NCBI GenBank assembly: GCA_026984045.1
Contig: JALSSV010000067.1
Coordinates: 62,001 to 126,000, forward strand
Length of the DNA: 64,000 bases
Direction: 5' to 3'
DNA from: Chromatiales bacterium
GTDB taxonomy: Bacteria > Pseudomonadota > Gammaproteobacteria > UBA6429 > Thiohalophilaceae
This document shows, in pieces, positions 1 to 8,561 of this stretch. The translations under genes and the position numbers were made by a program. The first letter of the stretch is position 1, and the number at the start of each line of letters is the position of its first letter. Below the pieces are notes generated by a model. The model did not search any database, was not told where the DNA came from, and saw nothing but the letters and a program-made list of their open reading frames with translations.

Positions 1-1
1 G

Positions 2-112
2 GACATCCGGCTGGCCAGGGAAGCCCTGGGATGGGCGCCCAGGATAAAACTGGAAGAAGGCCTGAAGAAGACCATCGCCCATTTCGAGCAACTGCTGAGC
101 GAATCCGCCTGA
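2..112 (+). CDS. C-terminal fragment of a nucleotide-sugar epimerase/dehydratase (partial)
   Basis: An open frame enters from the left edge and ends at a TGA at 110-112, giving 36 residues. It contains the segment [18 protein letters not shown] followed by a TI-HF stretch. This is the usual C-terminal signature of short-chain NAD-dependent sugar epimerases and decarboxylases (GalE, UDP-glucuronate decarboxylase, dTDP-glucose dehydratase types). The catalytic part lies outside the window, so the exact enzyme cannot be named. Its place beside glycosyltransferases fits nucleotide-sugar supply for LPS or O-antigen. Confidence 0.6.
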   Translation, partial: DIRLAREALGWAPRIKLEEGLKKTIAHFEQLLSESA

Positions 113-151
113 ACCGCCAGGCTGACGGCCGAGTGTGCCGCGCCGGCGACT

Positions 152-1252
152 TCATTGCCCGGCAAGCAGTTCGGTCAGGCGGGCGAAGTGTCCCTCCTCG
201 GTGAACTGGCGATCCGCAAAGGCCTCTCCGGCCCGCGCCAGCCTGCGGCGAAAGCCCGGCTCCGTCACCAGCCGGCGCAGGCAGCGGGCCAGATCCTCCG
301 CATCTTCCGAGGTGAATAGCAGCCCGGTCTTGCCATCTTCGATGATCTCCGGCACACCACCGGCATGGGAGCCGATTACGGCCACCCCGGCGCGCATCGC
401 CTCGGCGAGCACCAGACCGAAGGTTTCCTCCTTCGTCGCAAGCACCACGGTATCGAAGCAGCCCATGATGTCCGGAGGATGGGGATGAAAACCGGCGAAA
501 TGGATCCGTTCCGACAGCCCGCGCCGATCCACGCCCTCCTGCAATTCCTGCAGATACGCCTCGCTCATGGGCCGGCCGACGATTGCGAGGTGAATATCCA
601 AGCCCTCCGCCAGTAACCGGGAAACCGCATCGATCAGCAAATGCTGCCCCTTGCCCGGCTCGATGCGCCCGAAAATGGCCACCGTGAAGGCGTCGGCAGG
701 CACCCCTTGCCGACTCCGCCAGGCACGGCAATCCTCCTCCCGAGGCGGCTGCGGTTTGGGTACCCCGTAATACAGCGTGGTAATGCGCCCGGCCTCCAGG
801 GGCAGAAACCGTCTGGCATCCGCTTCGAGGCGGCGGGTAATCGTGACGTAGGCATCGACCCGGCGATAGAGGAACCGGTGCCACAACCCGCGTCGGGGCC
901 GGGTCAGCGCCATCTGGCGGGTGTAGACCAGGCGCAGGCTGCGCCTGGCCAGCAGCCTGGCGAAGACCGCGAGGGGCAAGTCCTTTCGCGCATGAAGATG
1001 GAGCACATCGATTGCCTCACGCCGAATCCAGCCGGCCAGCCGCCAGGCGGAAAGCAGCGGAAAATAGGTGCTGCGCGGCTGCAGGCGACGAACCGGAAGG
1101 CCGGCCTCCCGCAACCGTTCCTCCAGCAGGGTATCGCCGGCCACCACGGCCAGCCGCAAGGCGCCCTCCCTTTGATAGTGCCGGGCGACCTTGGCCGCAT
1201 AGAGTTCCAGCCCCCCAAAACCGGGTGAGGTGCACAATTCGAGCAATTTCAT
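152..1252 (-). CDS. Glycosyltransferase family 4
   Basis: This 366-residue protein is chosen to start at the ATG at 1252 (MKLLELCTSPGFGG), because the upstream in-frame extension is not family-like and would overlap the divergent gene at 1314. The N-terminal half has the GT4 acceptor-domain glycine-rich loop (GFGGLELY). The C-terminal half has the donor-domain features IFGRIEPGKGQHLLIDA and the EX7E-like stretch KEETFGLVLAEAMRAG followed by AGGVPEII. GT4 retaining transferases add sugars to LPS core or O-antigen at the cytoplasmic membrane face. Donor and acceptor cannot be inferred. It is transcribed divergently from the GT9 gene with 61 bp between. Confidence 0.88.
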   Translation of the reverse strand: MKLLELCTSPGFGGLELYAAKVARHYQREGALRLAVVAGDTLLEERLREAGLPVRRLQPRSTYFPLLSAWRLAGWIRREAIDVLHLHARKDLPLAVFARLLARRSLRLVYTRQMALTRPRRGLWHRFLYRRVDAYVTITRRLEADARRFLPLEAGRITTLYYGVPKPQPPREEDCRAWRSRQGVPADAFTVAIFGRIEPGKGQHLLIDAVSRLLAEGLDIHLAIVGRPMSEAYLQELQEGVDRRGLSERIHFAGFHPHPPDIMGCFDTVVLATKEETFGLVLAEAMRAGVAVIGSHAGGVPEIIEDGKTGLLFTSEDAEDLARCLRRLVTEPGFRRRLARAGEAFADRQFTEEGHFARLTELLAGQ

Positions 1253-1313
1253 GGTTTCGGGATTTGGGCTATGATGGGTTTTTCCGAATTCCGTCTGCAA
1301 AACGATACCAGCG

Positions 1314-2333
1314 ATGTCCTCTTCCGCGTCCCCCGTCCGAGTCCTCGTCATCCGTGCGGGCGCCTTGGGTGACACCGTCTGTGCCACGAGCATCATCGAA
1401 CCCCTGCGTTATGAATTCGGCGAGGACGTGCACATCGAGTGGGTCGCCAAGGCCGGCATGGGCGATCTGTTCGCCGCAGATCCGCGCATCGCCCGAGTCC
1501 ATGAACTCCGGAACCGTCGATTGCCCCTGCCGTTCAACCGCGACAAGGCGACCATCGTCAAGGCCTCCCGCCACCATCCTTATGATTATGTCATAAACCT
1601 GGAACTCGGCCCATTGTTCAACGATCTGGTCCGCACCGTTTCCGCCAGACACCGGATCGGCATGCCCTATCACTATTTTGCCGAACCCCCGGAAGCCCAT
1701 GCGGTGGAGAACCTGAAGTTGATTTACCAGAGTTTTCTGGGCAGCCAGTCGCTGAATCGCTCATGGCCGGTTCTGCAAGGGCTCGAGGAAACCGCGCTGC
1801 GGAAACGTTTCAATTTACCCTCGGCCTGGCATGTATTCGTGCCTGCAAACAGTCATGTAGGCAAAAGGCATCATCTCAACCATCGAGCCTGGCCACTATC
1901 ACATTGGCAGAATCTCCTTGAGCTATGCGATGTGGCAGGTATCCACATCGTCATGGTTGGCGGGCCAGCGGATCGTAGCCTGCTCGATGCCCTTCGACCG
2001 TTACCTGATACGGTGACCGATCTAATTGGCCGCACCCGATTTAGCGAACTCGTCGGCCTGATCCGCGCAGCACGCAGCGTCGTGACCACGGATACGGGAC
2101 CCGCCCACATTGCAGGTGCCGTGAACACTCCTGTCACCGTACTCATCGGCCCAACCAACCCGAAGCGTACGGCACCGTATTCCACACCGCACAACACGAT
2201 TCGGGTTATTTCTGCTGGCCTTCCATGCAGCCCGTGCTATCACACCCCTCGTCTGTCTGCCTGCAGTGATAACCGCTGCATGCAACAGATCAATCCTGAA
2301 CAGGTTTTTTCCGAACTGGCATCCTTCTCGTGA
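1314..2333 (+). CDS. Glycosyltransferase family 9 (heptosyltransferase-like)
   Basis: This 339-residue protein starts VRVLVIRAGALGDTV, the typical GT9 opening in which a glycine-rich loop and Asp contact the acceptor. The C-terminal half carries TTDTGPAHIAGAVNTPV and then IGPTNPKRTAPY, matching the ADP-heptose binding region of WaaC/WaaF/WaaQ enzymes. A cysteine-rich tail (CSPC, then two more Cys) is common in the family. It most likely adds a heptose during LPS inner-core assembly. It overlaps the next gene by 4 bp, so the two are probably translationally coupled. Which heptosyltransferase (I, III or other) is not determined. Confidence 0.87.
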   Translation: MSSSASPVRVLVIRAGALGDTVCATSIIEPLRYEFGEDVHIEWVAKAGMGDLFAADPRIARVHELRNRRLPLPFNRDKATIVKASRHHPYDYVINLELGPLFNDLVRTVSARHRIGMPYHYFAEPPEAHAVENLKLIYQSFLGSQSLNRSWPVLQGLEETALRKRFNLPSAWHVFVPANSHVGKRHHLNHRAWPLSHWQNLLELCDVAGIHIVMVGGPADRSLLDALRPLPDTVTDLIGRTRFSELVGLIRAARSVVTTDTGPAHIAGAVNTPVTVLIGPTNPKRTAPYSTPHNTIRVISAGLPCSPCYHTPRLSACSDNRCMQQINPEQVFSELASFS

Positions 2334-3412
2334 GTGATCGTGAACCCACCGCCGTTATCTGCCTGTCTCCTTTTCATGGCGGAATGGAGATGGACGCCAT
2401 ACGAATTGCCAGATTGCTTCATCCTCACACGGAAATGACAGTAATTCTCAGGAAGGATTCCCCCAGCGAACACCACTATCGTTCCCAACTCGAATCCGAA
2501 GGCATCCGGGTTGAATCAATCGCCTTTGTCACGGCACTGAGCCTGCCACTCATCCTGAAACTGCGCCACATGCTTCGCCGTCACAACATACGCAACATAC
2601 TGTTTTTTGGTGCTTCGGAACTTCGATCCCTGTACTTCTCCATCCAAGGTCTGGCAGTAAACCTTATGATTCGCCATGGAACAACCAAAACACACCCAAA
2701 AAAAGATCCCTTTCACCAGCTAATATACAGTCGCGTGAATTGGCATATTGCCATCTGTCAACATATCGCACGAAACGTGAGGCAGATCATTCCGTTCGGT
2801 CGACGAACACAATTGCGAGTTATCTATTCTTCACTGCGCAACGCGCCCGCTTCTCGACTCCCCACGATGCCAGAACATGGGCAACCCATCCGAATACTTC
2901 ACGTTGGCCGCGTCACAGGCGGCAAGGGACAGATTGACGCCATCCAGGCCTGTGGAATTCTTGAAGAACAAGGAATCCCATTCCAGCTACAATTTGCAGG
3001 GGAAATCGATCCCGGGATACGCGGAGACATTGACAAGGCTCTGTCATCCATCGCCTATCGTGACAAGGTCGAATTTCTCGGACACGTTTCCGATCCCCGC
3101 CCTCTGTACCGGACATCACACATTTTTCTTTTTCCAAGTCATGGAGAAGGATTGAGCAATGCCTTTATCGAGGCACTCGCAGAAGGGCTGGTTTGCGTGG
3201 CCTATGACAATACATCTTTTCCGGAACTGCAGGGACTGGGATTCGATATCCTTCTGGCCAGTGATCGAGACTCAACGGACCTGTCCAGAAAATTGATTGA
3301 AGCAGTCTCAGTCGTGCATTCCTCGACAAGAAGAAAAAAAAATCAGGCACTTGCAAAACACCTGTTTGATGCTCGCAGAGAACTACGGGAATATCTTTCC
3401 CTGATTTCCTGA
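2330..3412 (+). CDS. Glycosyltransferase family 4, LPS core/O-antigen type
   Basis: This 360-residue protein begins with a GTG at 2330 that overlaps the TGA of the preceding heptosyltransferase (GTGA overlap). Family-4 features are clear: ILHVGRVTGGKGQIDAI near residue 190, and FLFPSHGEGLSNAFIEALAEG near residue 265, which holds the Glu pair that binds the nucleotide sugar. Base composition is clearly AT-richer than the hldE or glnE regions, with runs such as AGAAGAAAAAAAAATC near 3330-3345. It shares this composition with the next two genes. That suggests an exchangeable O-antigen or outer-core segment. The donor sugar is unknown. Confidence 0.85.
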   Translation: MSDREPTAVICLSPFHGGMEMDAIRIARLLHPHTEMTVILRKDSPSEHHYRSQLESEGIRVESIAFVTALSLPLILKLRHMLRRHNIRNILFFGASELRSLYFSIQGLAVNLMIRHGTTKTHPKKDPFHQLIYSRVNWHIAICQHIARNVRQIIPFGRRTQLRVIYSSLRNAPASRLPTMPEHGQPIRILHVGRVTGGKGQIDAIQACGILEEQGIPFQLQFAGEIDPGIRGDIDKALSSIAYRDKVEFLGHVSDPRPLYRTSHIFLFPSHGEGLSNAFIEALAEGLVCVAYDNTSFPELQGLGFDILLASDRDSTDLSRKLIEAVSVVHSSTRRKKNQALAKHLFDARRELREYLSLIS

Positions 3413-3446
3413 TTCATCCGAATCGCTACAGGCTCAAATGAACATG

Positions 3447-4115
3447 TTACACATACACATATACGAAGTCTCTCGTAAAAATGTCCGACCCCGGGAATAT
3501 TTGGCACCAAGGTCTCTTGCGTGGGAAAACAAGATATTCTGAGAGTTCACATCCCGACCGGCGTCCGATTTCCAGAGCCATGGTCGGCGTATACCATGCA
3601 ACATGTTCGAAATTGACAAATGGTCTCCCTTTGGCAAACTTGATAACATTGTCTATGTAGAACGGATTCGGAGTCTTCACAATGATTCGACCATTTTTTG
3701 CAAGATGGCGCTTGGCAAAGCGCAATAATGCAACCGGATTATCAACATGTTCTATGACGTCTCCCAGAACAACAGTTTCAAATTGATCACCCAGATCCGC
3801 ATCCGACGTAGCATCGACAAAGCGGATATCATAACCTCGCTCTGACAACAACTCATGGTACTCGTCCAAAATATCGACCCCGACCAAGTATCGCGCCACT
3901 TTCGCCAATTGACCATGTTTCCATGAGGGCATATCGATAAATTTGATGTCATGTTCCACAGCTCCGATATCAAGACAAGACTTGCCCTGGACTTGTTGCA
4001 GCAACCATGACATGTAATCCCCGCGCATGATTTTTCTCCTATGCATCAGATGGGATTTCATTTTCTCCTGAACATCAGGGTTGCAAGGGTCCGCTGTCAG
4101 CTTGGTCCAGTCCAT
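3447..4115 (-). CDS. Class I SAM-dependent methyltransferase
   Basis: This 222-residue protein has a Rossmann SAM-binding motif CLDIGAVEHD near residue 46, an acidic second strand GVDILDEYHE, and motif DVIEHVDNPVALLRFA followed by NGRIIVKTPNP. It resembles the Methyltransf_11/23 group often found in O-antigen loci, which methylate sugars or terminate chains. It lies between a GT4 and the O-antigen ligase/polymerase but on the opposite strand, with only 15 bp to the divergent start at 4131. The substrate is unknown. Base composition is AT-rich like its neighbours. Confidence 0.82.
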   Translation of the reverse strand: MDWTKLTADPCNPDVQEKMKSHLMHRRKIMRGDYMSWLLQQVQGKSCLDIGAVEHDIKFIDMPSWKHGQLAKVARYLVGVDILDEYHELLSERGYDIRFVDATSDADLGDQFETVVLGDVIEHVDNPVALLRFAKRHLAKNGRIIVKTPNPFYIDNVIKFAKGRPFVNFEHVAWYTPTMALEIGRRSGCELSEYLVFPRKRPWCQIFPGSDIFTRDFVYVYV

Positions 4116-4130
4116 AGGGATAACCTCGAA

Positions 4131-5459
4131 ATGAAAAACACAAATACGGAATCTCTTATCCGATCATATAATAAATGGAAAGGGCATGACATATTAGAAC
4201 GGCTAGTTCTTGTTAGTCTGTTTTTCATGCCAATACTTTCGCTTAGTATCCGCCACTGGCTGAGCGGTTGGTTTTCCTTCTTATCTCTCTTGGCCGTAAT
4301 TTCCTTGTCACGCAACCTGCGTAATCCACTTGGCAGGGAAGAAAAAGCTCTACTATGGGTCTTCTCAGCGTTTCTGTTCAGCTTCATCCTTTCCGCCACA
4401 CTCAATGACTGGACATCCAGTTCGATCCGTCGCATTGGCACAGAATTCAAATATCTCCTTTTCATACCATTATATATACTGATTCGCCGTTACACTGATT
4501 CAGAAAAATATTTTTTTTCCGGGGTAATTGCAGGTGGCTTGGTACTTGGTCTCCAAGCCTTATATGAAGTCCTGGTTCTCGGAAATACCCGTGGGGTAGG
4601 TATTTATGGTGCCATCGTATTTGGCGACTTATCAATCCTGTTTGCATTTTTTGGCATACTTTTCCTTGCCTACAAAAGGCCTTCCGGAAAAATACGAATA
4701 TTTTGTCTTCTCTCCATCGCCTTGGCTCTGACAGCGACATACCTTTCCGGAGATCGGAATGGTTGGCTAGCCGGCATCATTCTTGGCTTGATGGCACCGT
4801 TTCTCCTGCCGTCGCGCATCAATTTAAAAAAACTCGTAACAACCTATGCTTTTCTCAGCGTTCTGCTCGCACTGTTATTTTTTGTTATAGACAACCCTAT
4901 CTCCAAACGGGCAGAACTGGCAATTGACCAAACAACCCATTATTTCGAAAACATGGGGGCACCTGATTTCAAAGACTACAACTTGAGGGGTGACTCAGCA
5001 GGATTCCGACTAGAACAGTGGAGAGTCGGACTCATTGCATTCAGGGATGCTCCTTGGATTGGGTATGGCCCGGGAAATGCGGCACGAACCGAAAACGAAT
5101 ACGTTAAACGTGGCATCGGACATCCACATTTGTACAATCCTAAAGCGTACACCAATATTGGCGGACTACACAGCACTTACTTCGAAACCCTCGTAAATCA
5201 AGGCATACTGGGCGTTCTGGCACTGTTCTTTTTCTTGGGATACCCGTTGTATGTTTTTTATCGCAACCGACACCGCTCACCTTTCATCAGCACTTCAGGA
5301 ATCATTCTGATTCTTTCCTATATGATTTTCGGCTTGACAGAAAACCCTTTTGTTCACGACAACTTTTCTTCATTTTATCTAACTGCTCTCGCAGTGCTGT
5401 TCACCGCTGCCGTCAGACAGACTCAGAAGAATGATTCACACAATATGCCTACTGCTTGA
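4131..5459 (+). CDS. O-antigen ligase/polymerase family membrane protein
   Basis: This 442-residue protein is chosen to start at the ATG at 4131 (MKNTNTESL), because a longer frame runs back into the divergent methyltransferase. It is almost entirely hydrophobic, with about ten to twelve predicted membrane segments. A large periplasmic loop after the middle contains WIGYGPGN, then the conserved HLYNPKAY and GGLHSTYFETLVNQGILG segments. The H-(S/N)-x-(Y/F)-L-(E/Q)-x-x-x-x-x-G-(I/L) pattern is the hallmark of the Wzy_C/WaaL fold. It is either the ligase joining O-antigen to lipid A-core or the Wzy polymerase; sequence alone does not separate them. AT-rich codon usage. Confidence 0.82.
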   Translation: MKNTNTESLIRSYNKWKGHDILERLVLVSLFFMPILSLSIRHWLSGWFSFLSLLAVISLSRNLRNPLGREEKALLWVFSAFLFSFILSATLNDWTSSSIRRIGTEFKYLLFIPLYILIRRYTDSEKYFFSGVIAGGLVLGLQALYEVLVLGNTRGVGIYGAIVFGDLSILFAFFGILFLAYKRPSGKIRIFCLLSIALALTATYLSGDRNGWLAGIILGLMAPFLLPSRINLKKLVTTYAFLSVLLALLFFVIDNPISKRAELAIDQTTHYFENMGAPDFKDYNLRGDSAGFRLEQWRVGLIAFRDAPWIGYGPGNAARTENEYVKRGIGHPHLYNPKAYTNIGGLHSTYFETLVNQGILGVLALFFFLGYPLYVFYRNRHRSPFISTSGIILILSYMIFGLTENPFVHDNFSSFYLTALAVLFTAAVRQTQKNDSHNMPTA

Positions 5460-5500
5460 AACTCCACGCGAAAGGTTAGTGGATGCATCCATAACAGCAC

Positions 5501-6280
5501 TCACTCTTCCGGAGGAACATGGCTATGCTGTTCTCCATAGACGATTACCTTGCTGTATTTCACAAAGGCATGCACTCCCGAGAGCACGGATACCACCACC
5601 CCTGCATAACCATCGAGAAAACCGCGCTTGATCACCAGCATACGAAAAAACGTCCAGAATCCATGTGTCATCGGTGCGAATCTTGAGACCTGTTTTCCGT
5701 GTCTCAGAATCTCCTTCGCCCCTATTTCCGTGAAATGGTCGATGGTTTTCAGGTGTTGACTGATACTGTCAAAGGAATAATGCAGAATATCGCCTTTCAG
5801 GGTTAACACCTCGCCTTCGGCCACCTCTACCCGATCGTGAGGATTGATCCCTCCCCAGCGCGCCTTGTGACGATTGAACAGGCGGATTTTCCGATCGGGA
5901 TACCAGCAGTGATTCAGCCAGCGGTAGACGTAGAAGGTCTTGCGGGCCATGCGATACGCGCTTACATCGTCTTCGCCCAATCGCTCCTTGATGGCGAGGA
6001 TTGATGCGGTGAGGGTTTCATCGAGGCGTTCATCACAGTCGAGGCTGAGGATCCAGTCGTGACTGGCCTTCTCCACGGCCAGGTTCTTCTGTTCCACGTG
6101 GCCAAGGAAAGGTTGTTCGAAGATCTTGTCGGTGTATTGCGCCGCGATTTCACGGGTGCGATCGGTGCTGAGGGAGTCGATCACGACGATTTCGTCGGCC
6201 ACGGGCAGGAGGGACTTGAGGCAGTCCTCGATTTTGGCTTCCTCGTTGTAGGAGATGATGCAGGCGGAGATTTTGGGCAT
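5501..6280 (-). CDS. Glycosyltransferase family 2 (WaaE/LgtF-like)
   Basis: This 259-residue protein begins KISACIISYNEEAKIEDCL, the standard GT2 start, followed by VVIDSLSTDRT and the metal-binding SLDCDERL (DxD) near residue 82. The region RWLNHCWYPDRKIRLFNR with WGGINPHDRVEV is typical of LPS core beta-1,4-glucosyltransferases of the WaaE/KdtX/LgtF group, which modify heptose I. It is convergent with the O-antigen gene, 41 bp apart. It returns to high-GC composition, so it probably belongs to the stable core locus rather than the AT-rich island. Confidence 0.85.
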   Translation of the reverse strand: MPKISACIISYNEEAKIEDCLKSLLPVADEIVVIDSLSTDRTREIAAQYTDKIFEQPFLGHVEQKNLAVEKASHDWILSLDCDERLDETLTASILAIKERLGEDDVSAYRMARKTFYVYRWLNHCWYPDRKIRLFNRHKARWGGINPHDRVEVAEGEVLTLKGDILHYSFDSISQHLKTIDHFTEIGAKEILRHGKQVSRFAPMTHGFWTFFRMLVIKRGFLDGYAGVVVSVLSGVHAFVKYSKVIVYGEQHSHVPPEE

Positions 6281-6322
6281 GGGGATTCGCGATTTCAGGG
6301 GGCGCCGAACGCGCCAAGGATT

Positions 6323-6345
6323 TCGCGGCGGGGCGCCGCTCCTAC
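6323..6345 (-). repeat. REP-like palindrome (GTAGGAGCGGCG family)
   Basis: On the minus strand this reads GTAGGAGCGGCGCC followed by a short loop and CGCCGCGA. It has the same arms as about ten other copies in the window. It sits between the VOC gene and the GT2 gene. This is the class of repetitive extragenic palindromes seen in pseudomonads and relatives. Confidence 0.75.
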
Positions 6346-6370
6346 AAATGTCACTCCATACCAGGCAAGT

Positions 6371-6760
6371 TTACGGGGGCAGGTCATGACTTGCCAGTTC
6401 GATGAGGTTGCCGTCGGGGTCGCGGAGGTAGATGGATCGCAGGGGGCCGCGGGCGCCGGTGCGGTCGACGGGGCCAAACAGGCAGGTGGCGCCGGCGCGC
6501 TGGATCTCGTCGATGGTGTTCTCAATCCGACCCTCAACGATGAAGCAGAGGTCGGCAGTGCCGGGAAGCGGATGAGTCGCGTGGGGCTCGATGGGCTTGT
6601 CGGCCTCGTGGAGGTTGATCTTCTGGTCGCCGAAATGGAGGGCGATGCGGTCGTCGCCGAAGGTTTCGGCGCGCATGCCGAGGACGCGGGTGTAGAAATC
6701 GACGCTGCGCTGCCGGTCGGTGACGGTGAGGACCAGGTGGTCGAGGGCGCGGACTTTCAT
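6371..6760 (-). CDS. VOC family (glyoxalase/bleomycin-resistance/dioxygenase fold) protein
   Basis: This 129-residue protein has the two beta-alpha-beta-beta-beta modules of the vicinal oxygen chelate fold: LDHLVLTVTDRQRSVDFYTRVLGM at the N-terminus and SIYLRDPDGNLIELASH at the C-terminus. His8, the His near residue 51 and the Glu near 121 are plausible metal ligands. These proteins catalyse varied metal-dependent steps on small electrophiles, and the substrate is not predictable. Its ATG overlaps the end of waaF by 4 bp, so it is the last gene of a coupled four-gene operon. Confidence 0.85.
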   Translation of the reverse strand: MKVRALDHLVLTVTDRQRSVDFYTRVLGMRAETFGDDRIALHFGDQKINLHEADKPIEPHATHPLPGTADLCFIVEGRIENTIDEIQRAGATCLFGPVDRTGARGPLRSIYLRDPDGNLIELASHDLPP

Positions 6761-7776
6761 GGGGTTTGCAGGCGTTCGAGGGTGGCGTGGACCTGTGCCG
6801 GGGCGATTTGCGTGAGGCAGCGGGTGTGGCCGAGCGGGCAGGTGCGTTCGAAGCAGGGGCTGCAGTCGAGGTCGAGATAGACCACCTCGGCCCGGTCCGA
6901 CAGGGGCGGGGTGTAGGCGGGGGTGCTGGAGCCGTAGATCCCGACGACGGGGATACCGGTGGCGCAGGCGACGTGCATCAGGCCCGAGTCGTTGCTGACG
7001 GCGGCGCGGCAGGCGGCAAGCAGGTCCGCCGTGTCGGTGAGGGTGGTGCGGCCGCAGAGGTTGGTGGCGCCCTCCCCCGCCTCGGCGATGGCCTCGGCGG
7101 CGGGGCGTTCCGATTTGCTGCCGAATATCCAAATCCGGAAACCCTCAGCCAGCAGGGTGTCGGCCAGATCCCGCCAGTGGTCGAGCGGCCACTGCTTGGC
7201 CGGGCCGTAGGCGGCGCCGGGCAGGAGGGCAACAGCGGGGCGGTCGGTTTCGAGGCCGAGGGATTCGAGCCGCCTTCTCTGGTTGTCCGTGTCCACCGTG
7301 AGCCGGGGAAAGGGGGCCTCGGGCGGCAGGGGTGCCTCCTTCGGCAGGCCGAGGGCGACCTGGCGCTGGACGGTGCGGGTGAGGACTGACTTGTCCAGCG
7401 GGCGGATGTCGTTGAGCAGGCCGTAACGCAGCTCGCCCCGGTAGCCGGTGCGCACCGGGACGCCGGCGAAGAAGGGTACCAGGACCGCCTTGGCCGAGCG
7501 GGGGATGACGATGGCATGGGTGTAGCCCTTCCGGCGCAGGGCGCGGCCGAGCCGCCAGCGCTTGCGCAGGGCCAGTTCGCCGTGGGCCACGGGCAACGGG
7601 ATACCTTCGTTCACCTCGGGCATGCGTTCGAGGAGGGGCAGGGACCATTCGGGGGCCAGCACGTCGATGACGGCGTCCGGATATTGGCGGCGCAGGGTGA
7701 TGAAGAGGCTCTGAGCCATCACCATGTCGCCCACCCAGGCGGGGCCGGCGATCAGATAGCGCCGCGGGCCGGTCAT
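6757..7776 (-). CDS. waaF: ADP-heptose:LPS heptosyltransferase II
   Basis: This 339-residue GT9 enzyme starts YLIAGPAWVGDMVMAQSLF, the WaaF-type opening. It carries LLPGAAYGPAKQWP, SNDSGLMHVACATGIPVVGIYGSSTPAYTPP and the cysteine-containing LDCSPCFERTCPLGHTRCL, all diagnostic of heptosyltransferase II. It transfers the second L-glycero-D-manno-heptose to heptose I in the inner LPS core, using ADP-heptose made by HldE encoded about 2 kb upstream on the same strand. It overlaps the aldo/keto reductase by 4 bp and the VOC gene by 4 bp. Confidence 0.93.
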   Translation of the reverse strand: MTGPRRYLIAGPAWVGDMVMAQSLFITLRRQYPDAVIDVLAPEWSLPLLERMPEVNEGIPLPVAHGELALRKRWRLGRALRRKGYTHAIVIPRSAKAVLVPFFAGVPVRTGYRGELRYGLLNDIRPLDKSVLTRTVQRQVALGLPKEAPLPPEAPFPRLTVDTDNQRRRLESLGLETDRPAVALLPGAAYGPAKQWPLDHWRDLADTLLAEGFRIWIFGSKSERPAAEAIAEAGEGATNLCGRTTLTDTADLLAACRAAVSNDSGLMHVACATGIPVVGIYGSSTPAYTPPLSDRAEVVYLDLDCSPCFERTCPLGHTRCLTQIAPAQVHATLERLQTP

Positions 7777-8561
7777 GGGCGGGCCAGCAGCGCCTCGACG
7801 ATGGCCACGTTGTCGCGCAGGTGGGCGGGGTTGATGGTGCCGGTGATCATGCTGGAGACGCCGGGGGTGTTGAACACGTATTCCATGGCCGCGGCGATCC
7901 CGCCGCCGCCCGCCGAGGTGTCGGCATGGCCGCTCATCAGACCCTTCTTGACCAGCACGCCCTTGCCCAGTTCATGCGCCCGGGCGATGACCGGCAGATC
8001 GTGGGTGTCGCGGGGGTTGCAGGTGGCCATGACCACGTCGGTGTGCTCCACGATCCACAGGCCGCCTTCGGTGGTCTTGGTGGACATGCCGAAGGACCGG
8101 ATCTTGCCCTCGGCCTTGAGCCGGTCCAGTTCCTCCAGGGCGCCTTCGTGTTCGATGATCCGCATGTCGTCGCCGCTGGAGTGGACCAGCACCAGATCCA
8201 CCCAGTCGCGGCCGAGGCGGCGCAGGCTGCGCTCGACGCTCATGCGGGTGTAGGCGGCGGAGAAATCGAAGCGGGATTCGCCGTTTTCGAATATCTCGCC
8301 CACCTTGGTGACGATCACCCAGTCGGCCTTGGCGGGCAGCAGCTGGCCGAGCCGTTCTTCCGAGTTGCCGTAGGCGGGGGCGGTGTCCACCAGATTGATA
8401 CCGAGTTCCTTCGCCAGTGCCAGCAGGTCGCGCACCGCGTCGTCGTCGGGGATGGTGAAGCCGCGGGGGTACTTGACCTGCTGATCGCGGCCGATCTTGA
8501 CCGTGCCGAGGCCCAGCGGGCTGACGTCGATGCCGGTGGATCCCAGGGGTCTCAGTTCCAT
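7773..8561 (-). CDS. Aldo/keto reductase
   Basis: This 262-residue protein starts MELRPLGSTGIDVSPLGLGT, the standard aldo/keto reductase opening. The catalytic tetrad is visible as Asp59 and Tyr64 (DTAPAYGNSEERLG), Lys86 (VIVTKVGE) and His127 (LVHSSG). The C-terminal STPGVSSMITGTIN-like segment for NADP binding reads NTPGVSSMITGTINPAHLRDN. The substrate is unknown. The gene begins inside the end of the FAD oxidoreductase gene (10-bp overlap) and ends in a 4-bp overlap with waaF. The operon makes a role in sugar or glycerol-derivative metabolism possible, but that is inference. Confidence 0.88.
   Translation of the reverse strand: MELRPLGSTGIDVSPLGLGTVKIGRDQQVKYPRGFTIPDDDAVRDLLALAKELGINLVDTAPAYGNSEERLGQLLPAKADWVIVTKVGEIFENGESRFDFSAAYTRMSVERSLRRLGRDWVDLVLVHSSGDDMRIIEHEGALEELDRLKAEGKIRSFGMSTKTTEGGLWIVEHTDVVMATCNPRDTHDLPVIARAHELGKGVLVKKGLMSGHADTSAGGGGIAAAMEYVFNTPGVSSMITGTINPAHLRDNVAIVEALLARP

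Noticed and set aside
5431-5631. A 66-codon plus-strand frame starting inside the O-antigen gene
   Set aside because: It runs into the antisense of the GT2 gene and shows no family motif.
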